In this document: positions 26,401 to 34,087 of the stretch, one piece after another
How positions within the stretch are numbered: the stretch's first letter is position 1
Layout of the letters: every line of letters starts with the position of its first letter
Source: Owenia fusiformis
Lineage: Eukaryota; Annelida; Polychaeta; Sabellida; Oweniidae
DNA: 64,000 nt
Reading direction: 5' to 3'
Assembly (NCBI GenBank): GCA_903813345.2
Contig: CAIIXF020000006.1
Span: 28,217,936-28,281,935 of the forward strand
Notes under the pieces: model-generated
What the model was told of the DNA's origin: nothing
Seen by the model: only the letters and a program-made list of their open reading frames with translations
Databases searched by the model: none
Position numbers and translations under genes: made by a program

Positions 26401-29400
26401 CTCATATCATATAGTTTCACTATGAAAGAATGACATGCAACGTCTCTATTAAACTTAATAAAAAATCAATGTTTTCAAATAAAATTTTATATCAAAAATG
26501 TATATTTTTGATTTATGTACTGTACTACTTAAAATCAAAAGCTAGATATGAACATCGCACGACATGTTTTTTATGGAAATTTTTTATTTATATGGTATCA
26601 TTTATTTATAAATGTCAACATTTATTTTGGATTAATGTATTTACTTGGTCAGACCTCTCATTTGCTAAACTGTCAAAATTTAAAATGATATTCTTCCACT
26701 CCAGGCCCGTAGCCAGAGGGGTTGGGGGGTACGGGGACAAGCAAATCCCCCTGATCAAAAATTCTTTTAAAATCATGCAGTTTTTCACCATTTGGAGCAC
26801 TCTTCAAGTGATTTTGGGCCAAAATGGTCAAATGATCCCCTGGAATTTTTTAAAAAGTGAGCCCCCTTGGCAAAAGCTGGCTACAGGCCTGCACTCTAAA
26901 CGTCAACCTGCTGTCTTGGTTTACAGTTTCGGATATAATTTTGAACAGTCAACCACTTGATAAACCAACAAGTATTACAAATAAGAGGCCCATAGCGTAC
27001 CATAGTTTGCTAAGGGATGTTCAGGTTTTTAAGAAATCCAGGGAATGTTCTTTGACAATTCTTTCTGAGACTCAATCGAAGAGTGCTCAAAATTGTTCTG
27101 GCCGGGGGGGGGGGGGGGAGGGGGGTTACTCGAGCCACCCCCTCCTTGCAAAACATTACTAAATCATAACCAATTATTGTGTATAAGATATAGCAGCATA
27201 AAAAATAGTTTGGCTAAGCCAGAATAAAAAGAACATTGCCATCTATCTGTACTCAGTATAGAAAATGAGAGTTTTTGAAAACTTACTTTATCCATCTTTA
27301 ATTTATGCTTTCATAAGAACATTGGCTTTAACCTTTTGATCCTTTTTAAAAACAAGGACTCAGATTTTTTGTCTTACTCCAATATGTTATTTTTTCACAA
27401 GTTATGTTTCAAGAAACAAAAAACTTTTGATTGACCCAAAACATACTTTGTGATCGCAGTTAAAAGAAGTCGAGTAGTCTCAATCTCCTGCAATGACGGA
27501 TTGGATTTAACCTTTTGATCCTTTTTAAAAACAAGGACATAGATTTTTTGTCTTAATTACTCCAAAATGTGTATTTTCACAAATTATGTCAAGAAACAAA
27601 ACATACTTTGTGATTGCAGTTAAAAGAAGTCGAGTAGTCTCATCCTCCATCAATGACGCACAATGGCATACTCTTTCTTGGACAACAGATGGCACTAATA
27701 TCTTGACACGTGTTGACTTTAGCGCAAGTACTGTACCAGTCAACTATGCATTCTTCAAAGCAGGAAGGGACTATACTGTTGCTGTGTATGTGGCTGGGAG
27801 ACCATTGGCTCCAGGTTGGTTTTGTAGAACTCATTTAACATGTATATTGTTTACCTTAGACTAGGTCAACAATATAACATATTTTAGAAATGAAATTTTG
27901 TTTTCTGTTTAAAGTGGCAATGTACGGGGTGGTCCCAAAAAATGGGACTCTAATATTTCAAATAATAATATTGATTTTCTTGATGAAAACATATCATATT
28001 TATATACCAGTGGGTAAGGAATTTACTTAATTTGGTATATCATTAAGTTGTTGTAAAATATCTGTGGTAATATTTACATTTCTGAAGTATTATCATAATT
28101 ATACTTTATACAATTTAAGTAAAATTGCTCAGTATTTTAGTGACATATTCGTTTATAAAATGCAAAAGATGAGATATTAACCTATGATATGTCTTTATAT
28201 TTTCAGGCTCATCAAGCCCTGTGATTGGTCACTTCAAGGGCTGTTTACGTAATCTAAGATTCAATGATTACGCAGTACATATTCATGAGAATAACCATTT
28301 GGGAGTGAAACTAACCAATCAGAACGTTAAACATGGTTGCCATGGTGATGATGTGTGTTTTGAAAACACATGCCCTGTAAATGCTAACTGCATCGATGTT
28401 TGGAACCTGCATGAGTGTAGCTGTAAGATGGGCTGGACTGGTGAAAGTTGTAACATTAGTATTGATGATTGCGTCACGAACAATTGTAAAAATGGCGCAA
28501 CTTGTATTGACCAGCATATGAATTATACATGCGCTTGTGTTTATGGATTTGATGGATTTTATTGTGAGAATGTTATAGACGCTTGTGAAACTCAACCTTG
28601 TAATAATGCTACAAGTCAGACCTGTACTGCATTATTCCCTGTTGACTATGCATGTACTTGTCACGATGGCTGGACGGGGAAAAATTGCACTGAAAATTTT
28701 AATGAATGCGAGAGTAGTCCATGTAAAAATGGTGGAACTTGTACAGATTTGATTAATGACTTTAACTGTACTTGTGATTCGGATCATTTTGGACCAATTT
28801 GCCAGTTCACATATATTTGCGCATCGTTACCATGCTACAATGGAGGCAGTTGCTATGGCAAAGAAGACAATACAAACTATACATGTCAATGTACAGATTT
28901 TTATCTAGGCAGGCAATGCCAGACTTTTAATTCATGTTTCTTAAATGAATGCGCCAATAATTCAACATGTCTTTTAAATGGCACAGATTACACCTGCAGT
29001 TGTTTACCTGGTTACTATGGTAACAGATGTCAATTTGTGGATTTCTGTTATTATGAGCCATGCTTAAACAGTGCACTCTGTAGCAATGAGCCTGATACTT
29101 ATAATTGTGCCTGTGGGGTACATTATACAGGAAAATCCTGTGAAACTCCCATCGATAAATGTGAGATAAACAATTGTGAAAATGGTGGTAGCTGTTGGTT
29201 CAATATCACAAATCCAGAAACGACTTATACATGCGAGTGTATTGTAGGCTACCAGGGGTTGCTATGTGAACATGACATCAATGAATGTGACTCATCTCCA
29301 TGCCAAAATGGTGCAACTTGTATCGAAAGTAACTCATCACCAAAGGAACAGTTTGTAGCTGGTTACCAGTGCCAGTGTGCTCCTGGTTACTATGGTGACC

Positions 29401-31461
29401 AATGTGAAAGTGAGATTAATGAATGTGACAGTTCACCATGTCTTAATCAAGGCAGTTGTCAAAACTTAGTTAACTCGTATAAATGTGAATGTGTGAAGGG
29501 GTACGAAGGGACACACTGTGAGCAGGATAAAAGAGGATGTACTTCAAACCCATGTCAAAATAATGCTCCTTGCGCAGAAAATCTTGACAAAACATACTCA
29601 TGCGATTGTCTCCTTGGTTACACAGGAGCTCTTTGCGAGACAAATATTGACGATTGTTTGGGAAATAATTGTGTTAATGGTGCCACATGTTATGATTTAA
29701 TACAAAACTATACATGTTCCTGTCTACCTGGATATACAAACACATACTGTCAGGATATTAATGATACTTGCTACAGCCAGCCATGTTACAACAATGGTGT
29801 ATGTTCTTATGTAGGAATTTGTACATGTAGTGATATTGTCTCACAATGCGGTTGGCATAACGAACAGTGTCAACGAGAAAAGTGTGTAGCTAGATCTGAA
29901 TGTACGCTGCGCGAAAGATCATATACTTGTGACTGTACCGATACTGGTTACTATGACAACCGATGTGATGTTGACGTCAATGAGTGTGACATCATAGGGA
30001 CGTGCATCAATAATGGCACCTGTGAAAATACACCAGGAGGATTTCTATGTGACTGCACAGCGACTGGGTTTACTGGAACGCACTGTCACATAGATCTTGA
30101 TGAGTGTTCACTCCTGACTGAGCCTTGTTATAATGAAGGTAAAATTCACTTTGGAAACACATCCTTTTGTTCACAACCAAATAACTACATTCTAAAAAAT
30201 CTTTATCCAGGTATCACATGAAATAAAATGTTGCAACCAAAATGCTGTCATCCAAAATTCAATTGTCATTCAAATATTGTTATTGTACATTATGAAGTAC
30301 AATTGAAACTCAAAAATTGTTTTTTTATTCTCGATGAAGTAGATGATGATAAATTATAAAAATAGATTTTTTGTCAATCATTTGCACCTTTTAGTTGTTC
30401 TTATTCAAATTGTTATTAAATTATTATTCATTGTTTCAGGTACGTGTGTTAACAACCTAGGAAGCTACGGATGTATATGTGCCCTGGGATGGGAGGGCAG
30501 AGATTGTGGCCAGAACATTGATGATTGTATCAACTCACCATGTCTTCACAATTCAACATGTAGGGATGGGTAAGTTCTGCCTTTAGTAAATCAAATATGC
30601 CATTTTATCAGAGTGAATTATAACGTGCTTTTGAGCAAGATTTCTCTTGATTTTATTTTTAGTGTGAATCAGTTTCTATGTGACTGCACAAACAGTGGTT
30701 ACTATGGCGACAGGTGTGAAACAAATGTTGATGAGTGTAACAATACAGAGACAGAGACACCTATATGTGAAAATGGGGCTACTTGTGTCGATACAGTTGG
30801 GAGTTATATATGTGAATGCACATCTGCCTATACAGGTAAGGGTCTTAAAGAGTAGCTAAATATTTTCAACAATTGAAAATGGAATAATCCAATCATACTA
30901 TTCTTTTATTTAGAGCTTTTACTAGTTCATTTTACTAATACAACTTATTCTGTTAATTCACAAAAATTATAAACAGAAAGTAACATGGATCAAAAACAAA
31001 ACAAGAGATATTTTTTTATATTTAGACTGACAGTAACACAAAATAAAAAAATTCTGACAAAAAAATCTGTGTCTGCAATGTTAAAACAATTTCAAGTTGT
31101 ATGATATAAAATGAAATATAATATAATACTTTACATCTATTTCTAATTGAAGATGTTAACCCTTTGTATCCGTTCTGTAAAGATTAACCCTTTACTGTCT
31201 GTTCCAGGTTTTAACTGCGAAACTCTTATAGACCCCACCTTCGAAGAGGTTTCCCAGCAACAAAACACAGCCGCCATTGTTGTTCCCATTGTCATCATCC
31301 TCGTCTTGCTCCTGATTGGTGGAATATATGCAGCATATTATATCAAAACGAGGCGGAGATATACTGGAAAATATGGACCATCCATTGCAGAGGCCAATAC
31401 TGTATACTCTATCCCATTGGATAAGATTTTGGCGAGTGATACCGATGAAAAACTCATTTGA
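63..31461 (+). CDS. crb: Crumbs homologue, apical polarity transmembrane protein (5' partial, 16 exons)
   Basis: Exons, all phase-compatible: 63-293, 820-933, 1919-2032, 2326-2615, 2893-3024, 3472-3675, 3943-4263, 4706-4865, 13092-13245, 13427-13650, 13862-14083, 27620-27814, 28207-30138, 30440-30569, 30663-30835, 31208-31461. They encode about 1,616 residues: four to five calcium-binding-type EGF repeats, laminin G 1, EGF, laminin G 2, EGF, laminin G 3, about 18 EGF repeats, a membrane span and a 40-residue tail. The tail has a GKYGPS motif (FERM-binding type, compare GTYSPS in fly Crumbs) and ends in DEKLI, a variant of the ERLI PDZ ligand bound by PALS1/Stardust and PAR6. Family knowledge: Crumbs marks the apical membrane of epithelia. 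The signal peptide and first exons lie upstream. The tail makes the family call secure; the number of C-terminal EGF repeats is unusual. Two introns carry large transposons or nested genes. Confidence 0.9.
425..492. repeat. ATTC-rich short tandem repeat
   Basis: About three copies of a 25-bp unit made of ATTC tetramers and TTGTATGT, in the intron after the first visible crumbs exon. The rest of that intron shows nothing else. Confidence 0.7.
1126..1302. mobile_element. G/C-run inverted-repeat element (family near GTAGCCAGG)
   Basis: It begins GGCCTGTAGCCAGGATTTCC with a run of G and ends with a run of C followed by TGGCTATGGGCCC, so its ends are imperfect inverted repeats. The middle, with CTCAAAATGGTGAAAAACTG, recurs at 15125-15245, 26703-26892 and 46830-46930. 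It is a short non-autonomous repeat family scattered in introns of this window. Confidence 0.65.
2461..3675 (+). CDS. crb: Crumbs laminin G domain 1 exons
   Basis: The end of exon 2326-2615 plus exons 2893-3024 and 3472-3675 encode a laminin G domain. It begins near the I-S-F-E-L strand and ends with the usual F-D-G-I-A-G-C-I-K signature. Between the preceding EGF and this domain there is a basic R-R-K-R stretch (2526-2537) followed by Q-A, which fits a furin-type cleavage consensus. Introns within the domain are phase 0, unlike the phase 1 introns between EGF modules. Crumbs laminin G domains are extracellular; their ligands are poorly defined. Confidence 0.82.
3943..14083 (+). CDS. crb: Crumbs interdomain EGFs, laminin G domain 2 and start of laminin G 3
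   Basis: Exons 3943-4263, 4706-4865, 13092-13245, 13427-13650 and 13862-14083. The first holds a six-cysteine EGF and the start of laminin G 2. That domain closes with the F-N-G-C-I-Q-N-L motif in exon 13427-13650, which then carries a further EGF ending in P-L-C-S-E. Exon 13862-14083 begins laminin G 3 (G-H-I-E-L strand). Phases match throughout: 4865 phase 1 to 13092; 13245 phase 2 to 13427; 13650 phase 1 to 13862. The intron between 4865 and 13092 is 8.2 kb and is almost filled by transposable elements. Confidence 0.82.
6139..6272. repeat. Near-perfect 134-bp hairpin
   Basis: The arms begin GTTATGCACTGGGAGGTTTT and end with its reverse complement (one or two differences), with the ATATCCCGAGGGATAT palindrome repeated inside each arm. 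It shares its termini with the repeat at 7647-7785 and with one end at 32900-32949, so it belongs to a dispersed family. Confidence 0.8.
6618..7641. mobile_element. 1-kb inverted-repeat element rich in TCGAATATCAC
   Basis: The ends TTTATCCCATGGTTGCAAGG and the complement CCTTGTAACCATGGGATAAA form inverted termini; subterminal copies of ATCGAATATCAC follow on both sides. Two internal hairpins (about 6785-6895 and 7200-7312) have GC-rich loops of the form GAGTGAGCGTAGCGAG. No reading frame of note. Confidence 0.7.
7647..8309. mobile_element. Foldback element with GTTATGTACTGGG and CATAGGATAAA ends
   Basis: It begins with a 139-bp hairpin (7647-7785) whose arms contain TATGCATATCTACC, then TTTATCCTATACCAAGTAGA, and ends with AACTTGGCATAGGATAAA. 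A related copy in reverse order lies at 32716-32949. Between the ends are short inverted AGATATGG motifs. Confidence 0.6.
9948..10915. repeat. Degenerate array rich in AGGTCA half-sites
   Basis: Roughly 110-bp units repeat CAAGGTCAATATCTAGGTA, TTGGCGTTTTGAGGC and GACCCTTGGTGACCCATGAT with many changes. Each unit contains several AAGGTCA or AGGTCA hexamers, so the stretch holds dozens of them. It lies inside the 7.9-kb element in a crumbs intron. Confidence 0.7.
11153..11547. mobile_element. 395-bp MITE, copy 1
   Basis: The inverted termini read AAAGGACGATTCTCGGTTTG and continue through GAGAAC. Inside is a diverged direct duplication, each half with GAGCATTATCCCTG and TTTAATTTGGGTAATATTT. A second copy of exactly the same length in the opposite orientation lies at 25669-26063. 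Confidence 0.85.
11665..12175. mobile_element. 511-bp foldback element with CACTG ends and 6-bp target duplication
   Basis: The sequence is one long hairpin: CACTGTTCCACAACTGGATG at the left is mirrored at the right end, with arms of about 240 bp and only scattered differences, centred near 11925. ACAAAA flanks it on both sides (11659-11664, 12176-12181), a candidate target duplication. Confidence 0.82.
13310..13365 (+). pseudogene. Decayed duplicate of the start of a crumbs laminin G exon
   Basis: TATTTCAG followed by a sequence like the start of exon 13427-13650 lies about 100 bp upstream of the real exon. The copy lacks the first 12 exon bases but then matches about 31 of 38 bases, ending GGTGTTGGTTGG. 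Read in frame it runs into TGA soon after, so it cannot replace the exon. Confidence 0.65.
15125..15245. mobile_element. G/C-run short repeat copy
   Basis: It contains the family core (TTTGGGCCAAAATCACTTGA, CTCAAAATGGTGAAAAAC) between two G runs and is related to the copies at 1126-1302 and 26703-26892. The rest of 14084-16190 shows no gene, only AT-rich DNA and a small ATTCA microsatellite near 15668. Confidence 0.5.
16194..17234 (-). CDS. Single-exon DUF1647/glycosyltransferase-like type II membrane protein
   Basis: 346 residues with no intron, antisense inside a crumbs intron. An N-terminal basic stretch is followed by a hydrophobic span (about residues 20-35), giving type II topology typical of Golgi enzymes. 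The lumenal part has V-V-I-V-T-A-A-S-N (about 93-101), [17 protein letters not shown], and Y-S-D-A-G-S, a likely nucleotide-sugar/metal motif analogous to DxD. This pattern matches what I recall of the DUF1647 family of animals (worm, amphioxus); the biochemical role is not established. Several N-x-S/T sites are present. The start was chosen as the first Met before the membrane span. Lack of introns could mean retrocopy origin. Family call fairly confident, function inferred. Confidence 0.75.
   Translation of the reverse strand: MNIRRKYSRSFRAQKCHPLGYILVPLSFVILISQMTKEKDYQMDYKDYGLQTMDYHDNHKNSKVDSLTFKLATNHRNKTTNELKSIDLKPMDVVIVTAASNEFFRGLTEFVASVHFWEPRTKIVVYDIGLTLLQKQDVHTWCNVESLNLPKTTPPRILLGSRNGFAWKPIILQDAVRRYGAIFYSDAGSVIRGPLGPIKRLILKDGYFFVQGQDTDMTMKTHKGMFSYFNVTKSRFINKYSFAGGIQGYVNNSTAVKHILTPLVHCALKRSCISPRGSHVLNHRYDQSALSIIIYMSSLNIQPHTEFLAADRSQLNKDPLEESKRLIWTARQFSSDYRLKTLCIKN
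17690..17832. repeat. Hairpin with GGAATATCCTGTCCACTGAC arms
   Basis: A near-perfect inverted repeat: the arms carry the 27-base stretch beginning GGAATATCCTGTCC around a small loop CGAGGCTGCAGGCCGAG that is itself partly palindromic. It is flanked by TAGTGACTGCCATTGAGG-type repeats and probably forms part of a foldback element spanning about 17640-17840. A related diverged region (TATTTCCCCGAAGGAATATCC) continues at 18160-18670. Confidence 0.75.
18890..19258 (+). mobile_element. Short retro-inserted sequence with poly(A) tail and 13-bp target duplication
   Basis: GAGAGTGAATGAA occurs at 18877-18889 and again at 19259-19271, immediately after a run of A (about 18). An AATAAA signal lies just upstream of the tail (near 19224). 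This is the signature of reverse transcription primed at a nick, so the 369-bp body is probably a 5'-truncated copy of some polyadenylated RNA. No coding potential seen. Confidence 0.78.
20415..20512. repeat. Three copies of a roughly 33-bp TTTTGATCA...ATTGGTAT unit
   Basis: Three adjacent diverged copies with TTGATCAAAAAATATTGGTA as the model. Otherwise 19272-21459 contains no gene that I can support, apart from a G/C-run repeat at about 19950-20085. Confidence 0.6.
21460..24337 (-). CDS. Mucin-stalk receptor with cysteine-rich repeats and tyrosine-motif tail; exon interrupted by a transposon
   Basis: Exon 1 is 24337-24220 (signal peptide, cleavage likely after S-R-A; ends phase 1). Exon 2 starts at 23868 (acceptor TTCCAG). 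Exon 2 encodes three to four repeats of about 90-100 residues with the pattern C-x3-AC-x5-G-N-V-I/V-x-Y/F-x7-C-x-I-x-x-C, vaguely PAN/apple-like. A Thr/Pro stalk, one membrane span (about 22000-21910) and a tail follow, ending at TAG 21460. A 499-bp insertion (22418-22916) interrupts it. Removing the insertion and one CCTCTC duplication leaves 2,022 coding bases, exactly 674 codons with the frame intact. The tail has Y-V-N-G, Y-A-N-V, Y-V-N-V, P-Y-D-E-V, I-Y-S-T-L and S-K-Y-E-V-L. Family not recognised. A receptor role is inferred from topology and motifs; no ligand can be proposed. Confidence 0.72.
22418..22916. mobile_element. 499-bp element inserted in the receptor exon, 6-bp target duplication CCTCTC
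   Basis: Its termini are CAGGCCTGTCAACT and, on the other strand, CAGGGCTGTCAACTT. CCTCTC flanks it at 22412-22417 and 22917-22922. Inside are repeated TGTCACGC octamers, a long C run (about 22693-22720), a GCGAGCGTAGCGAGCGC palindrome and four diverged copies of AAGGTGTTCAAA..TTTGGCC. No transposase. On the minus strand a GC donor at AG|GCAGGG and an acceptor GGAG|A within the duplicated hexamer would exactly restore the reading frame if spliced. Confidence 0.8.
24585..25300. repeat. 65-bp higher-order tandem repeat upstream of the receptor gene
   Basis: About ten copies of a 65-bp unit, itself three related segments of about 22 bp: GATAGCTCAAATTATATAGG, CTCATGGTTTAAATAATACT, and GGCTGGTGGCTCATTTATAT. 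Copies start 65 bases apart at 24721, 24786, 24851 and 24916. It lies about 250 bp upstream (5') of the start codon at 24337. Confidence 0.85.
25669..26063. mobile_element. 395-bp MITE, copy 2 (opposite orientation to copy 1)
   Basis: Same inverted ends (AAAGGACGATTCTCGG) and same length as 11153-11547, with the body reading as its reverse complement and about one in fifteen bases changed by eye. Both copies sit in crumbs introns. Confidence 0.85.
26703..26892. mobile_element. CAGGCCCGTAGCCAG inverted-repeat element
   Basis: It starts CAGGCCCGTAGCCAG and ends CTGGCTACAGGCCTG, 15-bp inverted termini with one mismatch, with G-rich then C-rich flanking runs inside. It is the cleanest member of the short family seen at 1126, 15125, 42702, 45080 and 46830. 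A further G-run fragment lies at 27020-27145. Confidence 0.75.
27327..27660 (+). repeat. Tandem duplication covering the end of an intron and the start of a crumbs exon
   Basis: Two adjacent copies (27327-27506 and 27507-27660) each contain TTAACCTTTTGATCC, CAAGAAACAAA, ACATACTTTGTGAT(C/T)GCAG and the first 20 or more exon bases starting TTAAAAGAAGTCGAGTAG. Only the downstream copy continues into the full exon. The upstream copy keeps an AG acceptor but its exon part is cut off after ATGACGGATTGG. Confidence 0.82.
27620..30138 (+). CDS. crb: Crumbs end of laminin G 3 and giant EGF exon
   Basis: Exon 27620-27814 carries the I-N-D-A-Q-W-H strand of laminin G 3. Exon 28207-30138 completes it ([10 protein letters not shown]) and continues without an intron through about 16 EGF modules over 1.9 kb, in contrast to the one-module exons at the N terminus. 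Most modules have canonical six-cysteine spacing and several have calcium-binding I-N-E-C or I-D-D-C starts. One (near 29770-29890) is divergent, with extra cysteines. The exon ends in phase 1, inside an EGF finished by exon 30440-30569. The donor after 27814 is GTTGGT, weaker than the others. Confidence 0.88.
31208..31461 (+). CDS. crb: Crumbs transmembrane and cytoplasmic-tail exon
   Basis: The terminal coding exon has acceptor TTCCAG at 31202-31207 and stop TGA at 31459-31461. It encodes the last EGF cysteine, a short stalk, a hydrophobic span of about 24 residues rich in I, V and L, a stop-transfer run K-T-R-R-R, then a short tail. The tail carries the Y-x-G-K-Y-G-P-S FERM-binding region and the C-terminal E-K-L-I PDZ ligand. 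In known Crumbs proteins these recruit FERM proteins (Yurt, Moesin) and the PALS1-PATJ complex. The K in place of R in the terminal motif is conservative. A possible poly(A) signal AATAAA lies at 32053-32058. Confidence 0.92.
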
Positions 31462-34070
31462 GCATTAGTTTGATTATATTATACTGTGTGGTTCCCCGTG
31501 TGGTCCCTTTATTCATTCACTTCCTGCCTAACTTAATTTTAAAAAGAACCTGGTCTCTGATAAGTGTTAAAGGAGCATTCCAAAAGTTTAGTGTTGGATT
31601 GCTTACTAAACTAACTTTCTTAGTCCAGGATCCCATTCCCAATTTTAGCTAGAAATATGTAGCATTTGCCCCGGGGGAATTGGAAATTGCTATCTCTGTT
31701 TATTTCATGTATTGACACCAAAATTTGAAGCTATTCCAAAGAGGTATTGTTTTTTTATGGAGAATGGGAAGTGAATTATGAGATTTGGAGTTAAGCTTAC
31801 CCAAATTTAATTTGCTAGACTTTTGTATGCGTGGCAATTGAAAATAAGCTTGTGAATCTCATACAGATTACAGAATGTATATATTTTTTCATACAAGGAT
31901 TTTATATTCATGTATATTTACATATCATGTACCTATGTGTTAACTCATGTACACATGGGTCCTTATTAAGACTACATTATTCTAAAAGCTCACATCGCAT
32001 GAGTATAATGTGATATTACGGGATCAATTTTCTCAATAACATAGTTTTCTAAAATAAATATGAGATTAGATTTATCATGATCCATAGTGGAAATGCAAAC
32101 TTCCTATTGTATAAATCAGTTATATAATTTTGGGCTATTTTTAGGCCTCTAGATTAGAAGGTGTTAAAGCTATCTCTTTGTGGTATTTACACTGTATGAA
32201 ATGTATTTTTAATTGAGATTTGTAAAAGGTCAACATTCTATATCTAGTGCCAATATATAATTGTTAAAATACCCCAAGACAGTAAGGCTAGAATTTACAA
32301 AATAACACATCCTTTCCTCATTTATAATGAGCATGGGCAGTAAATTGAAGGATTTTCAGAGTAATAACCCATGGGCACTAAAAGAAGTGGGTCTCATAAG
32401 AATCTCTGGTATATCCATTCTGAATTGAGAGCCAGTTTAATTTTGTACTTCTTGAACATGTATATACAAAGTATATTTTATACAGATTAATGAATTGATG
32501 TGATAATTTAAAATATAATACAAAGAGTTTTTTAAAGAAATAATCATTCCCTTTATATTTATAAGGCAGGGTCGTAGTCTGACTACCCATTATATTGAAA
32601 GTTTAAACCGTCCATTAAAATACATGTAGATTTTCATATATATATTTACATCGCTACAGGATCTATATGTGTTATTTACATGTACACACATTGAATCTCG
32701 AAACAAAATAAGTAGTTTTATCCTATGCCAAGTAGAGTTTTAGGGAGATAAGTTGGTAAGATATATCCCGTATCCTGATTTTGAGGTTTCCATATCCTGA
32801 ACCTCCATATCTCCCGCCATATCTCCCGCTCCAGCGCATATCTTCGTGAGATATGCACATCTACCTTCGGTCCCTACGGTCCCTCAGGTAGATATGCATA
32901 TCTCCCTCTGGATAAACCCCATATCCAAAACCTCCCAGTATATAACCCTTATATATATTTAATTGGAGAGTAATGTGCTATGGGATACGATTTTCTGACC
33001 GCAACCGAAAATGCCTCTAACCCTAACCTTTTGATTGGTTCCCTGAGGCTTCGGCCATCTTTGTGATATAAAAAGCTTCGGTTGCGGTTTATCGATGCTC
33101 TCCCTATGTGTTATATTTGAATTTGAAATTAGATGACTCGAACATGACTGTATTCACGCCTTCTATATAAACTGTGAACAAAGTCAATAGTTCACCTGGT
33201 ATCTATTCGTTAATACGGTACCTGGTCTGTACTAAATGTTTAGTTCAGTTCAAATACTGAACCTGAACTAGAAAATAAAGTGACAATTTTGCAAAATTTT
33301 GGTGAGTTTTCATGTTTGAATCTTAAAATAGACCTCAGATCAGGTAGTAATGAATGCCTTTGGTCGTTCAGGGTACAGAAAATGTTTGTGCCTAGCCCTG
33401 CGGTATTTATTCATCGATATATCATACCTGCTCTTCGGTCTATACTTCTTAAATAGGACATTGCACAAAAGTGAAACAAGTATGTATTAATGCCAATGTA
33501 GTCATCAATCTTTGTTTGAGAATATGAGGTATTTGTTGTAATATTGTATTTATATTGTAAATATCTTATTGGCTTTTGTAGTAAGTAAGTTCAGGTGAAT
33601 GTATTTTTGTATCCATCCATATATTGTTCATTTTTTGAACCCATGTAGCATGTCACATTATTCATTGTCAAATTGTAGATCCATCCATAAAAAATAATAA
33701 ACATTTATATAAAAATGAATAAACTTGGTGTTTTTGTTTGATGGGATAGATTCTATTAAATCATACATGTACTTATTCCTTATATTCATAGTTACATCTC
33801 ACATTTTCAATAATGAAGTAACCAAACGGTGAAATTCCGACAGCCAAGAAATGTGCATACTCAGTCCTCCTTGTTTTTCATGACAGCCAGCCACTGACAA
33901 CAATAACAAATCCATTCATGCCTACAATTTCTTCATTCATTGCATCTCTTGTTCAATTGTTATGTTGCTTGAGCTATACTAAATAAATCGCAAGCAAAAT
34001 GTAATGATGAGGTTGTACAGACAAACATTTAACATTTATTGATCTCCCTTGTATATATGACATATATCAA
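31462..34070. other. Gene-free 3' flank of crumbs
   Basis: AT-rich DNA with no reading frame that resembles a protein. It probably includes the crumbs 3' UTR (AATAAA at 32053-32058). An inverted-repeat element with TTTATCCTATGCCAAGTAGA and CCAGTATATAACCC ends lies at 32716-32949, related to 7647-8309. The region 32950-34070 shows nothing further. Confidence 0.6.
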
Positions 34071-34087
34071 ATGAGTTGGTTGTGTTA

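Noticed and set aside
28311-28595. Minus-strand frame of 94 residues
   Set aside because: It is a shadow of the Crumbs EGF exon; composition follows the opposite strand.
33030-33045. Telomere-like CTAACCCTAACC
   Set aside because: Only two short units occur in ordinary AT-rich sequence, which is expected by chance.
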